From: Chelativorans sp. J32
GTDB taxonomy: Bacteria > Pseudomonadota > Alphaproteobacteria > Rhizobiales > Rhizobiaceae
DNA: 64,000 nucleotides
Direction: 5' to 3'
Assembly (NCBI RefSeq): GCF_000518985.1
Contig: NZ_JAEQ01000001.1
Location: 434,001 to 498,000, forward strand
The notes under the pieces: generated by a model
What the model saw: the letters and a program-made list of their open reading frames with translations, nothing else
Told to the model about the DNA's origin: nothing
The model's database searches: none
Shown here: positions 36,427 to 44,873 of the stretch, one piece after another
How the letters are laid out: each line of letters opens with the position of its first letter
Numbering within the stretch: position 1 is the stretch's first letter
Position numbers and translations under genes: made by a program

Positions 36427-37484
36427 TGCGTATCCTGCTCGACAAGTTCTCAAAGTCCTTTGGCGCTGTGAAGGTGATCGAGGATATGACGCTGGAGATC
36501 AAGGATGGCGAGATGCTCGCTCTCCTGGGGCCCTCCGGTTGCGGGAAATCAACCACGCTCTTCGCCATCTGCGGCATCCACAAGGTGACGGGCGGGCGCA
36601 TCTATTTCGGCGACCGGGACATGACCGACCTCCCATCGCAGGAGCGCAATGTCGGCGTCGTCTTCCAGTCCTATGCGCTCTATCCCCACATGAACGTGGC
36701 GGAAAACATCGCGTTTCCCTTGCGCATCCGAAACCTGCCGGGGGCTGAGATCAAGCGGCTCGTCGACGAGATGGCGGACTTGGTTCATATCGGGAACCTG
36801 CTTGACCGCCGTCCTGCAGAGCTTTCCGGCGGCCAGCAGCAACGCGTGGCGCTCGCCCGCGCTCTGGTGCGCCGGCCCAACGTGCTGCTGCTTGACGAGC
36901 CGCTCGCCAATCTCGATGCAAAGTTGCGCCTCGAAATGCGCTCCGAGATCCGCCGCATCCAGCTCGAGACTGGCATCACGGCCATTCTGGTGACCCATGA
37001 CCAGGTCGAGGCGATGAGCATGTGCGATCGCATCGCCATCATGAATGCGGGCCAAATCATCCAGATCGCCACGCCCAAGGAGATGTACCGCAATCCGCGC
37101 ACGACCTTTGTCGCCGGATTTCTCGGCAATCCCCCCATCGCTTTTGTCGAGGCCGAGGCGCGGGACGGCATGCTTGCCGTAAAGAACGCAGATATCCGCC
37201 TGCCAGTGCCCCCCGATGCCGTCACGCCGCCTGACGGGACGCCCGTTATTATCGGTATCCGGCCGGAAAATCTCGGGCCCGAAGGGGATGCCATCATTCG
37301 CGGCCGCGTCAGCTTCATCGAGACGCAAGGACGCGAAAATCTCTACGACATAAAGCTCGAAAACGGCAGCGTCCTGCGCTCCATCCAGCGCGTGCGCGAC
37401 GATATTTCGCTTGATGACGAGGTGGAATGGCGGGTCCGCAGCGACCGCTTGTTTGTGTTTGCCGAAAACGGGGAGCGGCTTTGA
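36426..37484 (+). CDS. ABC importer ATPase (UgpC-like)
   Basis: A 352-residue ATPase from ATG 36426. The open frame continues far upstream to 34827, but that part is out-of-frame shadow over both permease genes. Walker A is GPSGCGKST, the signature is LSGGQQQRVALARAL and Walker B is LLLDEPLANLDAK. A C-terminal TOBE domain with IGIRPENLG follows. It ends inside the TTG start of the glycerophosphodiesterase gene (TTGA), so the transporter and the hydrolase are coupled, as in ugp systems where UgpC is next to UgpQ. Confidence 0.9.
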   Translation: MRILLDKFSKSFGAVKVIEDMTLEIKDGEMLALLGPSGCGKSTTLFAICGIHKVTGGRIYFGDRDMTDLPSQERNVGVVFQSYALYPHMNVAENIAFPLRIRNLPGAEIKRLVDEMADLVHIGNLLDRRPAELSGGQQQRVALARALVRRPNVLLLDEPLANLDAKLRLEMRSEIRRIQLETGITAILVTHDQVEAMSMCDRIAIMNAGQIIQIATPKEMYRNPRTTFVAGFLGNPPIAFVEAEARDGMLAVKNADIRLPVPPDAVTPPDGTPVIIGIRPENLGPEGDAIIRGRVSFIETQGRENLYDIKLENGSVLRSIQRVRDDISLDDEVEWRVRSDRLFVFAENGERL

Positions 37485-38245
37485 AAGATTGCGGCTTATC
37501 GGCCTTTGCGCGGCGTTTTCAATGGCTCGCGAGACTTAGTTATCCGTTGGTGATTGGCCATCGAGGCGCCAGCGGGCATCTGACTGAAAACACGCTCGCG
37601 GCCTTCGCGAAAGCCTCCGATCTGGGGGCGCAGATGTGGGAACTCGATGCCCAGGTCACGCGTGACGGCATATGCGTCGTCAGTCATGACGATCATCTGG
37701 AGCGGGTGTTCGGCGTGGATGCGCATATCTCGCAGCTTACGGCAGCCGAGCTGAAGGGCCTGCCGGGTGTGGAGGTGCCCACCTTCGCCGAAGTGGCCGC
37801 GCTCGCGCGCGAGCGCGGCGCTGGAGTTTATGTGGAGATCAAGGCGCCCGAGGCTGCTCCGCTCGCCTGGCGCCACCTACGTGAGCAGGATCAACGCTTC
37901 GCGGCACTCGGTTCCTTCGATCCGGAGCCTGTGCGCGCATTGCGCGAGGAAGGTTGCGATTTTCCGCTGTCGGTGCTCGTGAGGCTGGGGGCCGATGCGA
38001 TGGACGAAGCCGAGCGCGCCGGCGCCGATATCGTGCATCTGTGCTGGGAGCGCGGAGGCGAGCGCCCGCAGGATCTCGTGACACCGGAACTCACCGGCGC
38101 CATTTTGGAGAGCGGTCGGCAGATCGTGCTTTGGCACGAGGAGCGCCCCGCCATCATCGACGACCTCGTCCGACTGCCGGTGCTCGGTATCTGCTCGGAC
38201 CTTCCGGAGCGGCTGCGCTTTGCCATAGACAGGGTGGCCGCATGA
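37481..38245 (+). CDS. Glycerophosphodiester phosphodiesterase (UgpQ-like)
   Basis: A 254-residue cytoplasmic GDPD. The catalytic motifs are VIGHRGASGHLTENTLAAF (His of HRG), MWELDAQVTRDG (metal ligands) and VVSHDDHLERV. It hydrolyses glycerophosphodiesters to glycerol-3-phosphate and an alcohol. The start is placed at TTG 37481, which overlaps the ATPase stop codon and has GGGGAG 5 bases upstream; an ATG at 37427 inside the ATPase gene is less likely. Its place inside an ABC import operon argues that the imported substrate is a phosphodiester. Confidence 0.83.
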   Translation: MKDCGLSAFARRFQWLARLSYPLVIGHRGASGHLTENTLAAFAKASDLGAQMWELDAQVTRDGICVVSHDDHLERVFGVDAHISQLTAAELKGLPGVEVPTFAEVAALARERGAGVYVEIKAPEAAPLAWRHLREQDQRFAALGSFDPEPVRALREEGCDFPLSVLVRLGADAMDEAERAGADIVHLCWERGGERPQDLVTPELTGAILESGRQIVLWHEERPAIIDDLVRLPVLGICSDLPERLRFAIDRVAA

Positions 38246-39243
38246 GCGGGCCGGAAAAGCCATCGCGTGGCCGCAAGGTGACGTCTTTTGACGTGGCGCG
38301 CCGAGCCGGCGTATCGCGCGCAGCGGTTTCCAGAGCCTTCACTCCGAACGCCAGCGTTTCCCCGGAAACGCGTGAGAAAGTGGTGAAGGCGGCAAAGGAG
38401 CTGGGTTACCGGGTCAACTATCTCGCGCGGGGCCTCACCACGCGGCGCTCGGACTTCGTGGGCGTCGTGGCTGCGGGCATGGACAACCCTTTTCGAGCTC
38501 TGCAGATCGAGCAGATCACAAAGAGCCTGGTGAGGCGCAACTTCCGACCCATCCTTCTGCCAGCCGACCAGGGCGAGAGTGCCGATCACGTGATGGATCA
38601 GCTGCTGCACTACAATGTATCCGGTGTGCTGGTCACCTCCGATGCGCCCCCGACCGCTCTTTGCGCCGAATTCGCGGCTGCCGGCGTCCCGATTGTTCTC
38701 ATCAACAAGGCCGACACGATCCCATCGGTGGATCGCGTCGTCTCCGATACCAATGCCGCCGGCAAGCTGGCGGCCGCGACACTTGTCGAAGCCGGCGCGA
38801 AGCAATTGGCCGTGGTGGCTGCGCCCGGGCCTTCCTACACGGCCCGATGTCGCCTGCAGGCTTTCATGGGCGCCTGCTACGCCCTCGATGTCGAAGCGCG
38901 GGTGATCCCGGTGGAGCACAACAGCTACAGGGAGGGCCTTGCTGTTGCCGAGGCGCTGAAGGGTGTGGACGGTGTCTTTTGCATCAACGATTACATGGCC
39001 TGCGGACTGATCGACGGTTTGCGTCGGCTCGGCGGGAAAGTGCCGGACGATGTCCGAGTAATCGGCCACGACGATATCCCCCAGGCGTCCTGGGCCGCCT
39101 ATGAGCTGACGACGTTTCGCCAACCCTGTGACGTGCAGGCGGAGCAGGCGGTGAGCCTCCTCATAAGCCGCATGGATGATCCTACGACCGCCGAACGGTT
39201 CGAGGTGACGCCCGTCTCGCTCGTGCGGCGTGCAACGGTATGA
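38242..39243 (+). CDS. LacI-family regulator of the phosphodiester/polyol operon
   Basis: A 333-residue regulator. The helix-turn-helix is TSFDVARRAGVSRAAVSRAF (about 14-33), the hinge is VNYLARGLTTRRSDFVGVV, and a ligand domain follows. The ATG at 38242 overlaps the previous stop codon (ATGA); an upstream in-frame extension to 37954 is shadow. The likely operators are the CACGTG palindromes at 32689-32702 and 32733-32746 in front of the operon, since no other LacI gene of this operon is present. Confidence 0.87.
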   Translation: MSGPEKPSRGRKVTSFDVARRAGVSRAAVSRAFTPNASVSPETREKVVKAAKELGYRVNYLARGLTTRRSDFVGVVAAGMDNPFRALQIEQITKSLVRRNFRPILLPADQGESADHVMDQLLHYNVSGVLVTSDAPPTALCAEFAAAGVPIVLINKADTIPSVDRVVSDTNAAGKLAAATLVEAGAKQLAVVAAPGPSYTARCRLQAFMGACYALDVEARVIPVEHNSYREGLAVAEALKGVDGVFCINDYMACGLIDGLRRLGGKVPDDVRVIGHDDIPQASWAAYELTTFRQPCDVQAEQAVSLLISRMDDPTTAERFEVTPVSLVRRATV

Positions 39244-39250
39244 GGCTTTG

Positions 39251-40057
39251 ATGAGCGGCACTCGGGACGAGGACGGACTTGCGGAGCGACTGGCGCTGGC
39301 GCGCACCCTTGCCGTAGCCGTAGGGCATGAAATCGAGATGTTCCGGGAAGAGGCTCAGGTCGCGTTCCAGCGCAAGGGTCTTCAGGATTTCGTGACTGCC
39401 GCCGACCGGAGGGGTGAGGAGACGATCAAGAGTGCGCTCGCCGCGGCCTTCCCGCGAGACGGATTCCTCGGAGAGGAAACGGGTGGCGTGCCTGACATGC
39501 ATGGTTTCTGGGTCGTCGACCCCATAGACGGCACCACGAACTATATCCGTGGCCTGCGCCATTGGTGCGTTTCCATTGCCTTCGTGCGTGCGGGCGAGAT
39601 CGAGCTTGGGTGCATCTATGACGCCACGACCGGTTGGGTCTATTCTGCCGTTCGCGGTGGGGGCGCGTTCTGCGAGGACAGGGCCGTCGCGGTTTCCCGG
39701 CGTCGAGATCCCGCCGAGGGGCTTGCGATCCTGGGCTGTTCCCGGCGTACCAGCTTTGCGGACTACCAGGCCGTTCAGCGCAGGCTCCATGATCTGGGCA
39801 TGGACTACCGCCGGTTGGGCTCGGCCGCCCTCGGCCTTGTGCGCGTGGCGAGCGGTGTGGCCGATCTCTATTACGAGGCGCATGTGAATTCCTGGGACAT
39901 CATGGCCGGCGCGCTGATCGCGCGCGAGGCCGGCGCGGTGGTTGAGATGCCGCTACTTGATGTCATGCTGAAGCAGGGGGGACCCTTGGCTGCTTACGCA
40001 CCGGGTCTCGGGCCGCATCTCGGATTTCTGCACGAACTGGTGGAGGCAGCCGCCTAG
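39251..40057 (+). CDS. Inositol-monophosphatase family phosphatase
   Basis: A 268-residue Mg-dependent phosphatase. The metal-binding motifs are FLGEETGG (Glu), VVDPIDGTTNYIRG (the DPIDGT signature) and NSWDIMAGALIAREAGA near the C-terminus. Family members dephosphorylate inositol phosphates, PAP, fructose-1,6-bisphosphate or histidinol phosphate. Start at ATG 39251 with GAGG 5 bases upstream, just after the LacI stop codon. In this operon it could remove phosphate left by the phosphodiesterase, for example inositol phosphate from glycerophosphoinositol; that is inference. Confidence 0.82.
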   Translation: MSGTRDEDGLAERLALARTLAVAVGHEIEMFREEAQVAFQRKGLQDFVTAADRRGEETIKSALAAAFPRDGFLGEETGGVPDMHGFWVVDPIDGTTNYIRGLRHWCVSIAFVRAGEIELGCIYDATTGWVYSAVRGGGAFCEDRAVAVSRRRDPAEGLAILGCSRRTSFADYQAVQRRLHDLGMDYRRLGSAALGLVRVASGVADLYYEAHVNSWDIMAGALIAREAGAVVEMPLLDVMLKQGGPLAAYAPGLGPHLGFLHELVEAAA

Positions 40058-40104
40058 CGCTTCTCGTCGTGCTTGGTCGGCATATGGCAGAAGGGAGGCC
40101 TTGC

Positions 40105-41616
40105 TTGAAAACCGTCTTTGTCCTCTTCGATTCTCTTAATCGCCATATCCTCGGTTGCTATGGCGGCAGGCGTGTGCCGACGCCGAGTTTCGACCGGCTT
40201 GCTGCACGAAGCATGGTGCATGATCGGCACTATGTGGGGTCGCTTCCCTGCATGCCAGCCCGGCGCGATCTCCTTACCGGGCGCCTTACCTTTCTGCACC
40301 GCAGCTGGGGGCCACTGGAGCCTTTCGACAATGCCTTTCCCGAATTGCTCAAGGACCACGGCATCCACACCCACCTTGTGACGGACCATTATCACTATTG
40401 GGAGGATGGCGGCGCCACCTATCACAACCGCTACTCGACCTATGAATTCGTGCGAGGGCAGGAGAGCGACGCCTGGAAAGCCATGGTCCAGCCGCCCTGG
40501 GAGCGCTTGCGCGAGAAATATCACGAGCGCCAGGCCGGCGGCGGCGACGCGATCAGCAAATATTCGACCCACATCATCAATCGCGAATTCATTCGCAGGG
40601 AAGAGGATTTTCCCTCCGTGCAATGCTTCGCCCACGGGTTCGACTTCCTCCACATGAACCGCAACGCGGACAATTGGCTTCTTCAGATCGAGACTTTCGA
40701 TCCGCATGAACCCTTCTTCGCGCCGGACCGCTTCAAAGCGCCTTTCAGGACGGCTTGGAACGGGCCGATCCGCGACTGGCCGCGTTATGGTCGCGTCGAC
40801 GAACTGCCGGAGGAGGCAGAGGAACTGCGCGCGAATTATTATGCGACCGTTGCGCTGTGCGATCACCTGCTCGGCCGGCTGCTCGATTATTTCGACGAGC
40901 ATGACCTTTGGAAGGACACGGCGCTGATCGTGACGACCGATCATGGCTTCCTGCTGGGCGAACATGATTTCTGGGCCAAGAACCGGATGAACATGTATGA
41001 GGAGATCGTCCACATACCGCTTTTCATCTACGACCCGCGCAATCCGCAGGCGGGGCGGATCGACCGGCTGACGCAGTCGATCGACATGGCGCCGACCTTC
41101 CTCGATCTTTACGGCGTCGAGCCGCCGCCGGAAACGGAAGGGCTATCGCTGCTGCGTGATGGAAACCGGGAGGCCGTCATTTTCGGCTATTTCGGCGGCG
41201 CGGTGAATGTCACGGACGGCCGCTACACCTATCACCGCTTTCCAGAGGATCTCGAGAATCAGGAAATCTATCAATACACCGTGATGCCGACCCATATGGC
41301 GCAGCGCTTCACACCAGAAGAGCTTTCGACCGCCACGCTGGCAAAGCCCTTCGGCTGGACGAAGGAGGTGCCGCTCCTGAAGGTCCCCGTCATCAAGCGC
41401 TCGCCCATCTACGCGAATTATGGACCGGGTTCGCTGCTCGAGAGCGACACCAGGCTTTATGATCTTCTAAGCGATCCGGGGCAGGAGCGGCCGATCAGGG
41501 ACGAGGCCGTCGAGGCGGGGATGATCCGGCTGATGCGTGAATTGATGATCCGGAACGAAGCGCCGCCGGAGGCATTCATCCGGCTCGGGCTGGAAACGCT
41601 GGAGGAGGTGGGATAA
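40105..41616 (+). CDS. Sulfatase-family hydrolase (formylglycine-dependent)
   Basis: A 503-residue member of the alkaline phosphatase superfamily. The formylglycine motif C-x-P-x-R is present as LPCMPARRDLLTGR (C49). Further metal and substrate residues lie in TTDHGFLLGEHDFWAKNRMN. The first metal motif is FDSLN rather than the usual DD pair. No signal peptide, so it acts in the cytoplasm. The start is most likely the TTG at 40105 (GGGAGG 6 bases upstream); ATG 40084 is an alternative. Sulfatases and phosphonate/phosphodiester hydrolases share this site, so the ester type is open. It ends the operon. Confidence 0.8.
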   Translation: MKTVFVLFDSLNRHILGCYGGRRVPTPSFDRLAARSMVHDRHYVGSLPCMPARRDLLTGRLTFLHRSWGPLEPFDNAFPELLKDHGIHTHLVTDHYHYWEDGGATYHNRYSTYEFVRGQESDAWKAMVQPPWERLREKYHERQAGGGDAISKYSTHIINREFIRREEDFPSVQCFAHGFDFLHMNRNADNWLLQIETFDPHEPFFAPDRFKAPFRTAWNGPIRDWPRYGRVDELPEEAEELRANYYATVALCDHLLGRLLDYFDEHDLWKDTALIVTTDHGFLLGEHDFWAKNRMNMYEEIVHIPLFIYDPRNPQAGRIDRLTQSIDMAPTFLDLYGVEPPPETEGLSLLRDGNREAVIFGYFGGAVNVTDGRYTYHRFPEDLENQEIYQYTVMPTHMAQRFTPEELSTATLAKPFGWTKEVPLLKVPVIKRSPIYANYGPGSLLESDTRLYDLLSDPGQERPIRDEAVEAGMIRLMRELMIRNEAPPEAFIRLGLETLEEVG

Positions 41617-41643
41617 CCCATCACCTCCCGCCGCCGTGGCCTA

Positions 41644-41671
41644 CACCGTCTCGGGCGAAGCCGAGACGGTG
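41644..41671. terminator. Perfect hairpin between convergent genes
   Basis: CACCGTCTCGG (41644-41654) and CCGAGACGGTG (41661-41671) form an 11-bp perfect stem with the 6-base loop GCGAAG. It lies between the convergent ends of the sulfatase (41616) and the Gfo/Idh/MocA gene (41689). It is followed by no T-run on either strand, so it may act as a transcript-stabilising or bidirectional stop structure. Confidence 0.5.
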
Positions 41672-41688
41672 ATGCGCAAGTAGAACAC

Positions 41689-42735
41689 CTATGCGTGGGC
41701 TGGCGCCGGCGTGGGCTCGTCCGAGGCCGATGCCATGTCGAGGATCCGTTGCAGGGCGGCGGCATGCCGGAAGGTCGGCTCCGTCGGCATGTTCAGCCGC
41801 ACGGCGTTGACGAAGCGCTCGTAATTTGTCGCGACCGGCGGAGCCTCCATATCCCGCCAGGTGGCCGTCTCGGCATCCTCGCCGAGGCAGACGCGCAACT
41901 GCGAGCTCTTAGGCGTGTGCTGCACTTCGATGCCGCCCTTGTCGCCGTAGATACGCACGCGCAGGTCGTTGATATGGCCGGTGGCCCAGCGCGTGGCGTG
42001 AATCGTGCCGAGAGCGCCATTGGCGAAACCGGCCGTCATGACGAAGCTGTCATTGGCATCGAGCACATATTCCCCGATCCGGTCGCCTTCCGCCTTGTGG
42101 AAGGTTTTCAGCCGGCTTGTGATCGTCTCGATCTCGGTCGCTGCGCCATAGGAGGCGAAATCGAGAATGTGGATGCCGATATCGCCCAGGGTGCCGTTCG
42201 AGCCGTGCCCCTTGGAAAGCCGCCAAAGCCACAACGGGCCCGTCCGCCAATCGCCCCAGGCCTTGGACACGAGCCAGCTCTGCAGATAGGAAGCCTCGAT
42301 GTGCTTCACCTCGCCGATGCGGCCGGAAAGCACCAGGTCGCGTGCGGCGTGGATCTCCGCTACGTTCCGATAGCTCAGATTGACCATCGCCACTACGCCG
42401 GCCTTCTCCGCGGCTTCGGCCATTGCGGAAGCTTCGGCGAAATTGGTCGCAAGCGGCTTCTCACAAAGCACATGCTTGCCGGCGGCTATGCAGGCCATAC
42501 TGGTCGAATAATGGGCCGCATCGGGCGTGACATTCGTGACCGCATCGAATTCGCCCCAAGCCAGCGCCTCTTCTGTGGTCGCGAATTGGCGCTCGATCTT
42601 GTGCGCGTCGCAGAAAGCCTGGAGGCGCTCTGCGTTGGTGTCGACGCCGCCGACGAGGTGGACGCCGGGGATGGCCGCGAAGCGTGTGGCATGCTGGTTG
42701 GCCATCTTGCCAGTGCCGAGGATGAGCAAACGCAT
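41689..42735 (-). CDS. Gfo/Idh/MocA-family oxidoreductase
   Basis: A 348-residue NAD(P)-dependent dehydrogenase from ATG 42735. The N-terminal Rossmann motif is LLILGTGKMANQHATRF, the nicotinamide-site motif is KHVLCEKPLATNF, and the C-terminal substrate-domain motif is GTLGDIGIHILDFASYGA (the Asp/His catalytic region). The family oxidises sugars and inositols. It follows a ThuA-type gene by 10 bp on the same strand, a common pair in rhizobial sugar loci. It converges on the phosphodiester/sulfatase operon, which makes oxidation of a released polyol plausible. Confidence 0.85.
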   Translation of the reverse strand: MRLLILGTGKMANQHATRFAAIPGVHLVGGVDTNAERLQAFCDAHKIERQFATTEEALAWGEFDAVTNVTPDAAHYSTSMACIAAGKHVLCEKPLATNFAEASAMAEAAEKAGVVAMVNLSYRNVAEIHAARDLVLSGRIGEVKHIEASYLQSWLVSKAWGDWRTGPLWLWRLSKGHGSNGTLGDIGIHILDFASYGAATEIETITSRLKTFHKAEGDRIGEYVLDANDSFVMTAGFANGALGTIHATRWATGHINDLRVRIYGDKGGIEVQHTPKSSQLRVCLGEDAETATWRDMEAPPVATNYERFVNAVRLNMPTEPTFRHAAALQRILDMASASDEPTPAPAHA

Positions 42736-42745
42736 ATGAAATTTC

Positions 42746-43531
42746 CTATTTGAAACCGGCCTCGCCGGGCTTGTGCAGCTTGGGGCCACGCTCGGTGATC
42801 GGCTCGGGCGCCTTGTCGACCGGCACGTTCGGCGCGTCATGGACGGCGGTGTAGGCCGGCATGGGCGAATAGGCCCAGCGCACCGCGTTCCTCAGCACTT
42901 TGTGCACCGTTTCATCGTGATAGGTGGGATAGGCCTCGTGGCCCGGCCGGAAATAGAAGATGTTGCCCGCGCCGCGGCGATAGGTGAGGCCGGAGCGGAA
43001 CACCTCGCCCCCCTGGAACCATGAGATGAACACCGTCTCGAGCGGCTCCGGCACGGAGAAGGGCTCGCCGTACATCTCTTCCTGTTCGAGCTCGAAATAT
43101 GGCGGAAGGCCTTGGGCGATCGGATGGCCGGGGTTGACGACCCAGATTCGCTCGCGCTCGCCCGCCTCGCGCCATTTCAGCGCGCAGGGCGTGCCCATCA
43201 GGCGCTTGAAGATCTTCGAGAAATGGGCGGAGTGAAGCAGGATGAGGCCCATCCCTTCCCACACGCGCTTTGCCACGCGCTCGACGATCTCGTCCTCCAC
43301 CTGGCGGTGCGCCTTATGGCCCCACCAGACGAGGACGTCGGTTTCGGCCAGAACCTGCTCGGTCAGGCCATGCTCAGGGTCCTGCAGCACCACTGTCCTC
43401 GCCTGCAGGTCGCCCTCGGCGGCAATGGCCTTGGCGATGGTGGTATGCATTCCTTCGGGATAGATCGAGCGCACGAGCTCGCTTTGCTGCTCGTGCACAT
43501 TCTCACCCCACACCGTAACCTTGATGCTCAT
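42746..43531 (-). CDS. ThuA-domain protein
   Basis: A 261-residue protein of the ThuA (trehalose utilisation) family, a glutamine-amidotransferase-like fold. Typical segments are [25 protein letters not shown] and [20 protein letters not shown]. In Sinorhizobium, ThuA works with a Gfo/Idh/MocA dehydrogenase (ThuB) in disaccharide oxidation through 3-keto intermediates. The same pairing exists here with the next gene, though trehalose itself is not implied. The start ATG 43531 has an AAAGG site about 8 bases upstream; ATG 43537 is equally possible. Confidence 0.8.
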   Translation of the reverse strand: MSIKVTVWGENVHEQQSELVRSIYPEGMHTTIAKAIAAEGDLQARTVVLQDPEHGLTEQVLAETDVLVWWGHKAHRQVEDEIVERVAKRVWEGMGLILLHSAHFSKIFKRLMGTPCALKWREAGERERIWVVNPGHPIAQGLPPYFELEQEEMYGEPFSVPEPLETVFISWFQGGEVFRSGLTYRRGAGNIFYFRPGHEAYPTYHDETVHKVLRNAVRWAYSPMPAYTAVHDAPNVPVDKAPEPITERGPKLHKPGEAGFK

Positions 43532-43970
43532 GAGCATCCTTTTCTTCTTTTCGTTGGATCATGCGCACAGGACACCCCGCATCGGACTCCTGCGCACTTT
43601 TCAGACGTGCCACTTGGTGGAACGCGCCTAGCTGTAACCTGATGGAAAGCCGTGGGCCGGATATCTAAACTCGGATATGAACCCGCCCTAGGCACCCAGC
43701 GGTGCAGTGGTTCGGTCGGCAATGCCGGGCCTGTCTTCCATTCGGACAGCCCTTTTGCGGCTCTTGGCCGAGGACACGCTGCGCCCCCAGTCTCGTTCTG
43801 TTCCCTTTCTGCTCCTCAGTCAAGAACGTTCAAAAGACCGCGGCGAGGATGTCGTAAGGCGTGTGATTCCTGCCACTCTTACGAAGTACTTTGCCGCTAA
43901 CATAGGCGTCTGTTGTCTCGCGCCCACGGCTGCAAGAACATCGAAATTTGACGATATTTGGGGAAAGACC
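43532..43970. other. Intergenic region between ThuA and second GDPD
   Basis: About 440 bp between divergent genes. It should hold the promoters for the ThuA/MocA unit (minus) and the second phosphodiesterase (plus). I see no clear operator palindrome, RNA or terminator. An open plus-strand frame from 43707 runs into the phosphodiesterase gene but its sequence is not protein-like before 43971. Confidence 0.45.
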
Positions 43971-44873
43971 ATGCCGAGCCAAAACATCGCAGCCACGAAT
44001 ACCGCCAATGCCGCAACAGGTGTGGCAATAGATCATGGCGGCAAACGCGTGCTTCTCAAGTGGCACAGGCTTCGGCGCGAGATGAAGGACCCGCTTTTTA
44101 GCGGTGAGGTTCTCGCCGCTGGGCTGAAGCTGGGAGCCTCGATGGAAATCGATCTCCGCGCGACGCGTGACGGCAGCTTTGCCGTTCTACACGACCGCAC
44201 CCTTGACCGCGAGACGAACGGCTCCGGACCTGTCTCTGCCTATACCGGCGACGACATCCGAGGACTGCTCTATACCGAGCCGGCGCGGGACGGCACGGTC
44301 CGCCACGTCCTCACGGCCGAAGACCTCGCCGAGCTCTTGGGTCCGGCCCAACAGGACGCATTGCTTCAGTTCGATATGAAGGATGACTTTGCGTCAGTCG
44401 GAGAAGGGGCACTCGACCGGCTTGAGGGTCTATTTGCAGACCGTGACAAGCATCTGGTGGTCAGTGGAGATGACACCGAGCTGACATTGGCGATCACCGA
44501 CAGATTGCCGGCGGCCAAGCGAGGGCTCGAACCCTCCTTTCGCCTGATGGACCTGCACAGGGCGGGGCGGAAGAGCGAAGTTGGCGGTCAGCTCACGCGC
44601 GAACTGAGCGGGCCCATTCGGCCCTATATCGTCTATCTCAACTGGAAGCTCCTGCTGGACGCCTATGCGGACGGCATCGATCTCGTCCGCATTTGCCACG
44701 ATCACGGTGCGCGGGTCGATGCCTGGACGTTCACCCTTGCCGATCCGGATGGCGGGTTCAGCGACGATGAATGGCGGAAGCTGGAGCGGCTCCTCGAGCT
44801 CGGCATTGATCAGATCACCACGGACGAAGCCGTGGCCACCGAACGCGCCTACCTGCTGCGGATGGGCGGCTAG
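43971..44873 (+). CDS. Glycerophosphodiester phosphodiesterase-like protein, divergent
   Basis: About 300 residues from ATG 43971 (GGGGAAAG upstream). The GDPD pattern is visible as MEIDLRATRDGSFAVLHDRTLDRETNGSG, and the C-terminal VDAWTFTLADPDG...IDQITTDEA matches the family's last strand. The first catalytic motif is atypical: LLKWHRLRREMKDP in place of the normal HRG, so the His is kept but the Gly is lost. It is the second GDPD within 7 kb. Substrate unknown; no signal peptide. Its 3' end overlaps the convergent cytochrome b561 gene by 4 bp. Confidence 0.72.
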   Translation: MPSQNIAATNTANAATGVAIDHGGKRVLLKWHRLRREMKDPLFSGEVLAAGLKLGASMEIDLRATRDGSFAVLHDRTLDRETNGSGPVSAYTGDDIRGLLYTEPARDGTVRHVLTAEDLAELLGPAQQDALLQFDMKDDFASVGEGALDRLEGLFADRDKHLVVSGDDTELTLAITDRLPAAKRGLEPSFRLMDLHRAGRKSEVGGQLTRELSGPIRPYIVYLNWKLLLDAYADGIDLVRICHDHGARVDAWTFTLADPDGGFSDDEWRKLERLLELGIDQITTDEAVATERAYLLRMGG

